From Pedobacter hiemivivus (GTDB lineage: Bacteria > Bacteroidota > Bacteroidia > Sphingobacteriales > Sphingobacteriaceae): DNA of 64,000 nt. The notes beneath the pieces were generated by a model that worked only from the letters and a program-made list of their open reading frames with translations, did not search any database and had not been told where the DNA came from. The position numbers and the translations under genes were made by a program. Positions 27,816 to 35,751 of this stretch are shown piece after piece (position 1 is the stretch's first letter; each line of letters starts with the position of its first letter). The DNA is taken from the NCBI RefSeq assembly GCF_004331685.1, contig NZ_SJSM01000005.1, positions 1-64,000 of the forward strand, in the 5' to 3' direction.

Positions 27816-30380
27816 CTACTGTAAAAGCTTTTGTGCCCTGAACAAGTTATCGGAAGATTGTAATATCTTGGCCTTTAATTTAGGGTTATAATCAGGATGA
27901 TTTTTTAAAAAATCAGTCACAATAGTAGCGGCCTCTGCACTTTGATAATAACCGAATGTAGCTTGTAACCAACTTTGAGGGAAGAAGATATCACCTGTAG
28001 TTTGGATCTCCTCCAGCAGTTCCAAACTTTTCTGCAGATATTTCACAGAAGTCGACTGTCTTAAAGGATGGTGCAGGTAGTAAAGTGCCGCTCCTACATT
28101 AGATTCCTTTTGTCTGTTTACTTTCTGCTCGAGGCTCTTAAAGAACTGATCTCTTTCTGCCTGATTGGAAGAAAGCGCAGGCATGATGAACTCAAACCGA
28201 ATCTTTCTATCCGCGTCAGTAATACGTAACAGTTGATCCTTCAAAATATTGGAATCGTTCCCCGCTCTTAATGCCAAAGAAAAAGCTAATCCGGTATAGT
28301 CATCTTCAGAAAGCTTCAAGCCTTCAGGGGCTTTTTTTGTTTTCCAAATATCATATAACTTACTGTTGGCATCCTGACTTAAGAACACGTCCTGATAAGC
28401 TTTAAACAACAGTTTTTTAGAATTAGGTGCGAGCTGTATCAACATAGCACTCCAAATTCTTTTTTCCAGTAATTCGCCTAAACTGATTCGCTCCTGGGGA
28501 GTCATAAATTCCCAATAAATGGTACCTATATAATTTGTCATCAATTTGAGATTCAATTCTTCCTTTTCTTTTCTCAACCCATCCAGAAAAAGGGTTAACA
28601 ATTCTGCAGGTTTCACAGACCTGCTATTCAGCATATTCTCATATAGCGAAATATATGCCGCAGCACGATTTAGTGGTTTATCAATGGTATACAATTGAGG
28701 AAACATTGCCCGATCTATCGGCCATAAACCATAACCTTGTCCAGAAGAATTGAACAAAACAAATAATGGCAGGTCCATTCCCTCCACTTCTTTCAATTCA
28801 ACCTGTGGAGCGTTTAAATTAACCGTTACTTCCTTCGTATGATCAGGGTAATATAAAGTCAGTTCAAAAAACTGAGGCCAAATCCTCTCCCTACCATACT
28901 CTGCAACCTGTTTGATTACAAATTTGTTTATTTTATCACCTTTCTTTTCTATGGTATATTCCAGCACTGGTCTTCCAGGTTCATTTACCCACACTTTATT
29001 CCAGGCTTGTAAGTCAGCATCCGCATATTTATCCAAAATGGTAATCAAATCGGGCCAGGATGCATTGCTATTGGCAAACTTCTTAAGGTATTCTCTTACC
29101 CCTTGCTTAAATTTGTCTTTTCCCATCAAACGCTCCAACTGCTGCATCATAATAGGAGCCTTATGATAAATGATATTTCCATACAAAGTCCCTGCATCTT
29201 TTAAGTTATCCAACTCCTGTCTTATCGGATTAGACCCCGTCGTACGATCCACACCATAAGCTGCAGGAAAATGATCCACTAAAAATTTCAAATCAAATAC
29301 ATCTTTACCAACAGTACCTTCCGCACTTTTATCAGCCATAAAATTGGCGAACACTTCTTTCATCCAAACATCAGTAAACCAGTTCATCGTTACCAAATCA
29401 CCAAACCACATGTGTGCAGTCTCGTGGGCAATCAGGTTACTTCTAGAATTCAACTGATCTTTTGTAGCTGTTCCATCCAAAAACAAGGTTGAAGCCTTGT
29501 ATTGTACCGCCCCCACATGCTCCATTCCGCCAAATTGGAAATCGGGAATGGCGGCAAAACCAAATTTCTGAAATGGATATGCAATGCCTGTCCAGTCTTC
29601 AAAATACTTAAGGGCATCCGTATGGATCTTAAATAGCTCATGCATGCTGTACCGTATTTTTGCTGTATCCGTTTCTCTGTACAAAAAGTCCGTGTTCATC
29701 TGTCCTACGCTACCTTTTTGGAGTTCAAATTTTCCGGCGACAAATGAGAACAGATAGGTACTTAAAATATCGGATGTTACAAAACGATAAATTTTACGAC
29801 CATTTAACAGCGTCGAATCTTTTAATGGCGCATTTGCCATTGCTTTCCAGCTTACCGGAACTTTTAAAGTTAAATTATAGGTGGCCTTTAAATCGGGCTG
29901 ATCAAAGCATGGAAAAACAGTTCTTGCTCGATCTGGAACAAATAAAGTATATAAATAATCTCCATTGCGGTTCAAAGCAGATTCACCTGCCTGAAATTCT
30001 ATTTTAACTTGATTAACTCCTTTTTTTAGGTATTTAGCGACTATTAGCAAGTGTTCTTTATTGTGTTGAATGGGAACGACCTTCTCATTTACAACCAGTT
30101 TTTTCAATTTCTCAGGGTCCTCTTTGAAGTCAAGCTGTAAAATCTGTTTGTTTTCAGTTAAATTAAAGCTTAGCACCTCTATAGCAGCAATTTTTTCCGC
30201 TTTTTTAGCAGGAATATCAAATTCAAGTGCATAATGAATGTCACTTATAGTTGCTTTTCTATGTATAGCCAGTTTTTTTGAAACACCAGTTTCAACTTCC
30301 TGTCCAATCACCTGCTTAGCGGCAATCAATAAAATAAAAAAAACAATAAAGCCAGATAAAGCGTTCCGTGTATTAACCAT
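27816..30380 (-). CDS. M1-family zinc aminopeptidase, secreted
   Basis: An 854-residue gluzincin peptidase with an N-terminal signal peptide (ending about residue 26). The zinc site is H319-E320-T-A-H323 with the third ligand E342, exactly 18 residues after the second His as usual. The exopeptidase motif, usually GxMEN, reads G-G-M-E-H (284-288): the Asn is replaced by His. The N-terminal beta domain (about 40-220) and a C-terminal helical domain are present. It should cleave N-terminal residues from peptides in the periplasm or outside. It appears to be a single-gene unit. Confidence 0.92.
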   Translation of the reverse strand: MVNTRNALSGFIVFFILLIAAKQVIGQEVETGVSKKLAIHRKATISDIHYALEFDIPAKKAEKIAAIEVLSFNLTENKQILQLDFKEDPEKLKKLVVNEKVVPIQHNKEHLLIVAKYLKKGVNQVKIEFQAGESALNRNGDYLYTLFVPDRARTVFPCFDQPDLKATYNLTLKVPVSWKAMANAPLKDSTLLNGRKIYRFVTSDILSTYLFSFVAGKFELQKGSVGQMNTDFLYRETDTAKIRYSMHELFKIHTDALKYFEDWTGIAYPFQKFGFAAIPDFQFGGMEHVGAVQYKASTLFLDGTATKDQLNSRSNLIAHETAHMWFGDLVTMNWFTDVWMKEVFANFMADKSAEGTVGKDVFDLKFLVDHFPAAYGVDRTTGSNPIRQELDNLKDAGTLYGNIIYHKAPIMMQQLERLMGKDKFKQGVREYLKKFANSNASWPDLITILDKYADADLQAWNKVWVNEPGRPVLEYTIEKKGDKINKFVIKQVAEYGRERIWPQFFELTLYYPDHTKEVTVNLNAPQVELKEVEGMDLPLFVLFNSSGQGYGLWPIDRAMFPQLYTIDKPLNRAAAYISLYENMLNSRSVKPAELLTLFLDGLRKEKEELNLKLMTNYIGTIYWEFMTPQERISLGELLEKRIWSAMLIQLAPNSKKLLFKAYQDVFLSQDANSKLYDIWKTKKAPEGLKLSEDDYTGLAFSLALRAGNDSNILKDQLLRITDADRKIRFEFIMPALSSNQAERDQFFKSLEQKVNRQKESNVGAALYYLHHPLRQSTSVKYLQKSLELLEEIQTTGDIFFPQSWLQATFGYYQSAEAATIVTDFLKNHPDYNPKLKAKILQSSDNLFRAQKLLQ

Positions 30381-30527
30381 AGCAGCTAATTTAAGTATGA
30401 TTTTCTAATTTCTTCGTCAAGTTTCCACTTAGCCCTTATATTTAATACAGAATATACAATGATAGGTGTAGATTAGTAGCATCAAATTTATAATTGGTTA
30501 ATTAACCTTTTAAATATATATATTCAT

Positions 30528-31376
30528 ATGAAACAGACTATTAAAGCAATTTTGTTGTTCGCGTTAACCGTATCATTAACGGCTGACCTTCAAGCTCAAG
30601 GCTTAAAAATGCCTCAACCGAGCACAAGTCAAACTGTTACCCAGAACTTTGGGTTAGGTAAAATCACCCTTAATTATTCTCGTCCCAATGTAAAAGGTCG
30701 TAAAATTTTTGGCGATCTGGAGCCTTATGGATCGGTATGGCGTACTGGTGCAAACTCGGCTACTACAATCAGTTTTACTGAACCTGTTAAAATTGATGGT
30801 AAAGAGTTACCTGCTGGCGAATATGGTTTATTTACCATTCCAGGCAAAGATGAATGGACAGTTATATTCAACAAAGGCGCGAAACAATGGGGATCTTATG
30901 AATATAAAGAAGCTGATGATGCTTTAAGAGTTAAAGTTAAAGCCAACAAATTGAAAGATAAAGTTGAAACTTTCACTATTCAATTTACCGATGTATACCC
31001 TACAACTGCTAAATTACAATTGATGTGGGAAAATACTGGTATAAGTGTAGACATGACCACTGAAGTGGATGCTACAGTAATGGCTAGTATTGATGCAGCG
31101 ATGAAAGGCGAGAAAAAACCTTACTTCCAGGCAGCTCAGTATTATTATGCAAATGATAAGGATTTAAATAAAGCTTTAGAATGGGCTACTGCAGCAGATG
31201 CTGCTGATGGTAAAGCACCCTGGATAAAATTATTAAAAGGCCGTATCCAATTAAAAACGGGCGATAAAGCAGGTGCTGCAAAAACAGCTGCATCTGGTTT
31301 GCAATTAGCTACAGAGATGAAAAATCCTGAGTATGTTCGTTTACATACTCAATTACTAAACGAGGCTAAGAAATAG
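30528..31376 (+). CDS. DUF2911 domain protein, secreted
   Basis: A 282-residue protein with a signal peptide (1-24, ending LQAQ). DUF2911 covers about 28-180, with NFGLGKITLNYSRPNVKGRKIFG, PYGSVWRTGANSATTISF and LPAGEYGLFTIPG, common in Bacteroidota envelope proteins of unknown role. The C-terminal 90 residues have TPR-like helices (YYYANDKDLNKALEWATAAD). It is divergent from the M1 peptidase gene and ends at a strong terminator. Confidence 0.9.
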   Translation: MKQTIKAILLFALTVSLTADLQAQGLKMPQPSTSQTVTQNFGLGKITLNYSRPNVKGRKIFGDLEPYGSVWRTGANSATTISFTEPVKIDGKELPAGEYGLFTIPGKDEWTVIFNKGAKQWGSYEYKEADDALRVKVKANKLKDKVETFTIQFTDVYPTTAKLQLMWENTGISVDMTTEVDATVMASIDAAMKGEKKPYFQAAQYYYANDKDLNKALEWATAADAADGKAPWIKLLKGRIQLKTGDKAGAAKTAASGLQLATEMKNPEYVRLHTQLLNEAKK

Positions 31377-31392
31377 TCTCCTTTGTTTTATT

Positions 31393-31430
31393 ACAAAAGC
31401 CGGATATTTTAGTAAATATCCGGCTTTTGT
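31393..31430. terminator. Bidirectional terminator between DUF2911 and porin genes
   Basis: A perfect 17-bp stem (31393-31409 with 31414-31430, core AAAAGCCGGATATTT) with a TAGT loop. T-rich flanks on both strands let it end both convergent transcripts. Confidence 0.92.
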
Positions 31431-31474
31431 ATGTCTAATACACGAAGTCTGAGATCGCTCTCCAATCATCAACA

Positions 31475-32704
31475 TTAAAAGTAAGTAGATAACCCGAATT
31501 GAATAGCAGCTGTTTTGGCAGGTGGATTACCTAAAAGATCTTTTTGCTGCTGTATTCTATAACTCATTCTTAATACAGTTTGCGGTCTTGGTCTAAAGCT
31601 AAGCCCTGGCATTATACTCCATAACTGATCCCCAATATTTTCACCAGTTTCTACAAACTTGCCGACATTCCAATCCACATATTCCAGTCGACAGGCAAGA
31701 CTAACCGTCGCCTTTTGCCAGCCCAATATTGTCTTTTTTAAAATCGGTTGAACGATATCTGCAAACCCGCCCTGCTGCCTATTACCGAATTGCTGAGTAT
31801 ACGTTGAAGGAACATTTACCTTAATCCAAGCCCACTCTGCAGTAATAAAAGTATGGAGTCGCGGTAAAGTAGTATTAAAATCTACCGCAAATACATCCAA
31901 TCGTCTTTTATCATCGATCACAATCCCATCATCCTGCCATTTGTTATAGATCCCACCCATATAGGACAATCCTATTTCTCCTATTTTATTGTGTCTTACC
32001 GCAATTTTTCCGGTTAGCAAAGGTTGTCCACTTGCCATTTCTTCAAATCTTTCCGTATTTTCCTTAGCCGCAGGCAAAAAGGTCCTATTTTCCACATTGG
32101 CAATAATCGAATTGTCAAAGCCACTTGAAGCGTAGAGTTCATATCCAAACATCCAATTGGTATTGTAGTATTTGCCATAAATACCAAATCCAGCATTGCT
32201 CCAAGTTGCTGGTAGCATCTGTGTCATGGCAATAGGCCGATCTGTAAACTCCCACTTTGGCCCATCATGATTCTGATTAAATGCACCTATAGGATTCATG
32301 ATCATTCCACCTCTTAAATTCAACAATGGGTGAAGTTCAAGATCCAATGCAGCAAATTCTATGGCGATTTCCTTATCGGCAGGTTCAAATTCAATTTCTG
32401 ACAAGAATTTAATTCGTTTTCCAATACTAGATGCCACAAACAAGGTCATTCTTCTAAACTGAAACTGCTGTCCATCAGAAATGCCATCTGTACCTGTGTA
32501 TTGCCAGTTGGCTTCCATATATCCTCCAACTGAGACCGGTAATTTCCCTACCGCTACAAATGGACGATCATATACAGCATCCATATTCAATGTTTGCTTT
32601 ACGGTATCACTCCCCGGCTTTTTTAAAAGTTTGGGATCTATCTGAGCCTTGACCGTAAGGCTGGTGATTAGAATGATAGTTAATATAGTAGCTAATTTCT
32701 TCAT
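31475..32704 (-). CDS. Porin-like outer-membrane protein
   Basis: A 409-residue barrel protein with a signal peptide (1-20). The repeated amphipathic strands and final phenylalanine (LSTYF) suggest a porin of the phosphate-selective type (OprP/OprO-like). Its ATG overlaps the Rieske stop by 4 bp, so it is the third gene of the di-heme/Rieske/porin operon. It may bring in a substrate or release a product of the redox pair; that role is inference. Confidence 0.8.
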   Translation of the reverse strand: MKKLATILTIILITSLTVKAQIDPKLLKKPGSDTVKQTLNMDAVYDRPFVAVGKLPVSVGGYMEANWQYTGTDGISDGQQFQFRRMTLFVASSIGKRIKFLSEIEFEPADKEIAIEFAALDLELHPLLNLRGGMIMNPIGAFNQNHDGPKWEFTDRPIAMTQMLPATWSNAGFGIYGKYYNTNWMFGYELYASSGFDNSIIANVENRTFLPAAKENTERFEEMASGQPLLTGKIAVRHNKIGEIGLSYMGGIYNKWQDDGIVIDDKRRLDVFAVDFNTTLPRLHTFITAEWAWIKVNVPSTYTQQFGNRQQGGFADIVQPILKKTILGWQKATVSLACRLEYVDWNVGKFVETGENIGDQLWSIMPGLSFRPRPQTVLRMSYRIQQQKDLLGNPPAKTAAIQFGLSTYF

Positions 32705-33147
32705 ACTGCTTTTAGCGAAATTTTGAGATGATCTTGTTCAATCGTTATGGGGAATGTGCGTAAATCGGTATCCGCAGGTCCATTTTGCATGATTCCTTTG
32801 TTGTTAAATTCACTACCATGAGCAGGGCATTGTAGCTTATCTCCAAATACCTGTAACTCTGTACCCTGGTGCGTACATTGCATCCATAATGCACTATAGG
32901 TCTGCGCATCAAAACGGTACACACAGATGGGGTATTTCAAAAGGTCATTGTTAATGATCACATACCGCTTAAACTCCTTTTTACTTGCCTTTTTGATTTC
33001 GAAATCTGTTATTGGCACAATTAAATTACTATCTGCTATTTCTCCTGTTAATACTTGTAGCGAACCGCAGCTTTCTAAAAGGGTAGAAATTCCAATTCCG
33101 CCTAAGCAGGCAAAGCCACATGTTTTTAAAAAATCTTTTCTTTCCAT
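32701..33147 (-). CDS. Rieske [2Fe-2S] protein, exported
   Basis: A 148-residue protein with an N-terminal export segment, ERKDFLKTCGFACLGG, which is Tat-like but has only one clear Arg, followed by LLESCG, a possible lipobox (Cys27). The Rieske cluster motifs are C91-T-H93 and C107-P-A-H110, complete. It would carry electrons in the periplasm. It lies 2 bp after the di-heme gene and overlaps the porin start by 4 bp. It is far shorter than Rieske dioxygenase subunits and is not next to cytochrome b, so it is probably a stand-alone electron carrier for the di-heme enzyme. Confidence 0.88.
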   Translation of the reverse strand: MERKDFLKTCGFACLGGIGISTLLESCGSLQVLTGEIADSNLIVPITDFEIKKASKKEFKRYVIINNDLLKYPICVYRFDAQTYSALWMQCTHQGTELQVFGDKLQCPAHGSEFNNKGIMQNGPADTDLRTFPITIEQDHLKISLKAV

Positions 33148-33149
33148 GG

Positions 33150-34352
33150 TTATAGTGAGCGTAAGAATTTAAGTAGATTGTTTTTTTCAGTGGCAGAAAG
33201 TTGGACAAATTTATTCTTTGCTGAGGTCGCCTCTCCTCCATGTAACTGTATGGCTTCTTCAATACTTTTCGCCCGCCCATCGTGCATTAAATGATATCCT
33301 CCACCTTGCGAATTTGCAGAGAGCCCTAAGCCCCACAATGGTGGTGTTCGCCATTCATAAGTCTTTGCAGAACCTTCTGTGTAACCATCATCCAACCCCG
33401 GCCCCATATCGTGTAGCAATAGGTCCGTGTAGGGTTGAAAAGTGGCATTTGATAAGGCTTTGATAGATGAAGGGCCTGTTTTGAGCGTAGGTTTGTGACA
33501 ACCAGAGCAATTGATACGGTCAAATATTAACCGACCATTTTGAACTTCTGGATCTCCTTGATTGCGTTGAATTGGTGACTTTAGTGTTTGTAAGTAAAAC
33601 ACAACATTGTTTACGGTTTGAGTAGAAATTTCCGGATCGATGGTTAGGTGAGTATAAACATCTACTGGATCATAGCTAGAGGCAATACCGATATCCTGGT
33701 TGTATGCATTAACGGTTTGGTGCAGTAAATTATAGGCCGCCGCTTTTTTACCAAACCGATGAATGTACTTCCCATTTTTAGGAATAGCGTTGTTAAATGG
33801 CGTTACATAATTAGGTAAGCTACCATAGTTCGGAACTCCAGAAATGCCATCATGATCAAGGTCATCTGGATCAGCCATAGCCAAAATATCTGTATCAGAA
33901 ACGAGTTCAAAAAAACCTAATCCAGTATTTGCAGGTGGCGTAAATTTAGAGAAAGTCGCTCCGGCTGGTATTTGTTCGGGCATATGCCCAGGTATTGCCC
34001 TATTTTGTAATTGCGGTCCACCCTGAGCTAAGAACTTGTTACCGGTTTCATCAATCTGCCCAAATCTGGTGAGTGTGGTAAAAGGGTGTCCTTTACCGTC
34101 TCCAGCGTGACAACTGCCACAACTGGTAGCAACAAAGATTGGCCCCAATCCCATTTCTGGTGTAAAAACTTCATCATTAAAAGCCACGTCTCCCAAGAGA
34201 AACCGCTGGCTTTGCTCGTAGCTTAATTCTGCTACGGGGCCGTCAAGCAACTCATCCTCTGGAGCCGCTGATGGCATGACCTTCTCGCAAGCCACCATTA
34301 AGGCAACCAGACTGCAGAGAGATCCAAGCGTAAAAAATAATCGTGTTGACAT
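33150..34352 (-). CDS. Di-heme oxidoreductase (DUF1111), lipoprotein
   Basis: A 400-residue protein with a lipobox (LMVAC, Cys22). Two covalent heme motifs are visible: CGSCH (78-82) and CSGCH (282-286). The second-half fold (WRTPPLWGLGLS, YLMHDGRAKSIEEAIQLHGGEA) matches DUF1111 di-heme, MauG/peroxidase-like proteins. Family members are putative peroxidases or oxidoreductases of the periplasm; their substrates are mostly unknown. It is the first gene of an operon with a Rieske protein and a porin, behind two palindromic sites. Confidence 0.9.
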   Translation of the reverse strand: MSTRLFFTLGSLCSLVALMVACEKVMPSAAPEDELLDGPVAELSYEQSQRFLLGDVAFNDEVFTPEMGLGPIFVATSCGSCHAGDGKGHPFTTLTRFGQIDETGNKFLAQGGPQLQNRAIPGHMPEQIPAGATFSKFTPPANTGLGFFELVSDTDILAMADPDDLDHDGISGVPNYGSLPNYVTPFNNAIPKNGKYIHRFGKKAAAYNLLHQTVNAYNQDIGIASSYDPVDVYTHLTIDPEISTQTVNNVVFYLQTLKSPIQRNQGDPEVQNGRLIFDRINCSGCHKPTLKTGPSSIKALSNATFQPYTDLLLHDMGPGLDDGYTEGSAKTYEWRTPPLWGLGLSANSQGGGYHLMHDGRAKSIEEAIQLHGGEATSAKNKFVQLSATEKNNLLKFLRSL

Positions 34353-34355
34353 TTC

Positions 34356-34422
34356 GTTAGGTTATTTTACAAACCTAACTATAAAAACATAAATAACTAA
34401 CAATTATTTTAGATTAATCTAA
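34356..34422 (-). promoter_or_regulatory. Palindromic operator and promoter of the di-heme/Rieske/porin operon
   Basis: GTTAGGTT (34356-34363) and AACCTAAC (34372-34379) form a perfect inverted repeat with an 8-bp spacer, ending 4 bp before the ATG. TAGGTTTG (34370-34377, minus strand), a TAnnTTTG box, lies inside one arm, so a bound protein would block the promoter. Further upstream TTAGATTAATCTAA (34409-34422) is a perfect palindrome. The half-sites resemble DtxR/IdeR-type (TTAGGTT...AACCTAA) metal-regulator sites, but the spacing differs, so the regulator is unsure. The nearest TTG is 23 bp upstream of the box. Confidence 0.55.
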
Positions 34423-34445
34423 CTTTTAAGTAAGGTAAGACTTTT

Positions 34446-35687
34446 TTACCCTCTATTGAGATATGGAGCATCGGCTAAATAGTGTAAAATAGATTCAGGA
34501 TCTTTATCTGCCACCTGATTGGCGGTGAATTCCTGAAGGTGCCCTAATTTTAACAAAGAGCCACAACCAGCATCTTTAAACAGTTTACTTAGTTGTTCAT
34601 TTTTCTCAATATGATATGCATTGAAAGTCGGAAGTGTATCTATCTCCAGATATTTTTTATCCTCCTTAACAATACTTAAAAGACGTCCAAGTTTTTCACC
34701 TTCGAAAGTATCGTTGTTGGTTAGAAATAAGAAAGTGTGGATCATCAGTTTACTTCCATGTAGCTTCACAACAAGATATCCAACTTTCTGACCAGAGACT
34801 AAAAAATCGACATGACTCTCGTTTCCGTTCCATCGGTGAGCTATTTCTCGCTGTAAAAAGGTAAGCAACAATATTTGGTGCATGATACCAGGGGTGATAT
34901 TGATTCTTTTCTGTAGCCTGTCAAAAGTATGCGTACTGATGTATAATTCCAGAGGAATATCAAGACCTGCAGTCATAAATCCCAATTGGGAAGGCTTCAC
35001 ATTAAAGTGCTCCCACTGGAAGTCCGGAGAAACCCAGCCCAGTCGTATAGCAGCCCGCATGCCTTTGCTTGTATCTATCGTCTCTTTTTTAGGTTTAAAA
35101 GTGTAGATAATAATATCATTTAAGGGATTAAATGGGGCAAAATAAGGTGTCATTGAAAGATCTGCCCTGTAAATATGGTCATTGTAATCACTCAGAAATA
35201 TACAGGTTTCAGTTACCAGGTCAATCAATATTTCCTGCAGATCGTGGTGGAACTTACTTTCATGTGAACCGAAAGCAAAATGCTTCTTCATTTCTTTCCG
35301 GCTTGGATCACCATTAATTTCAAGCTCGCTCATACTATCGCTTAATGTCATTCCTTCGGAAAGATACCACGCTATCGGGATTTTATTGCCATTCGGTAGC
35401 GTCAATTCAACACCGTCCATAAATTGTAGCAACAATTTATTAAACTGAACTATTCTGGCCTTCGCAATATCTGTACCGGGAGCGGCTTTAGCTTTTAGCA
35501 CTGGATAACGACATTCGTAAAGTTTATCGAAATAAATGGGTGAATACTTTTCCAAGAGGTCTTCACCACCAACAAGTGTAATTAATTTCTTAATACGATC
35601 TAAAAACCTTTCCTTTAAAACCTTGCGTTGATGTTCGATATTTGCAGCAGACTTAACTGCTGCTTGTTTCTTTTTCTTTCTATCCAT
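34446..35687 (-). CDS. Unrecognised cytosolic protein
   Basis: A 413-residue protein with no signal peptide or transmembrane helix, which I do not recognise. It starts MDRKKKKQAAVKSAANIEHQ, Lys-rich and helical, then has mixed helix/strand segments, including YRADLSMTPYFAPFNPLNDI and TFLFLTNNDTFEGEKLGRL. I use ATG 35685-35687; the frame is open further upstream but that part overlaps the ABC gene and is poor in protein-like features. It lies 64 bp after the ABC exporter gene. Confidence 0.75.
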   Translation of the reverse strand: MDRKKKKQAAVKSAANIEHQRKVLKERFLDRIKKLITLVGGEDLLEKYSPIYFDKLYECRYPVLKAKAAPGTDIAKARIVQFNKLLLQFMDGVELTLPNGNKIPIAWYLSEGMTLSDSMSELEINGDPSRKEMKKHFAFGSHESKFHHDLQEILIDLVTETCIFLSDYNDHIYRADLSMTPYFAPFNPLNDIIIYTFKPKKETIDTSKGMRAAIRLGWVSPDFQWEHFNVKPSQLGFMTAGLDIPLELYISTHTFDRLQKRINITPGIMHQILLLTFLQREIAHRWNGNESHVDFLVSGQKVGYLVVKLHGSKLMIHTFLFLTNNDTFEGEKLGRLLSIVKEDKKYLEIDTLPTFNAYHIEKNEQLSKLFKDAGCGSLLKLGHLQEFTANQVADKDPESILHYLADAPYLNRG

Positions 35688-35751
35688 TTTAGCGTTATGT
35701 GATATTAGCAATATAACTAAAAATCGCATACAGAATAGGGCTGAAAAAGAA

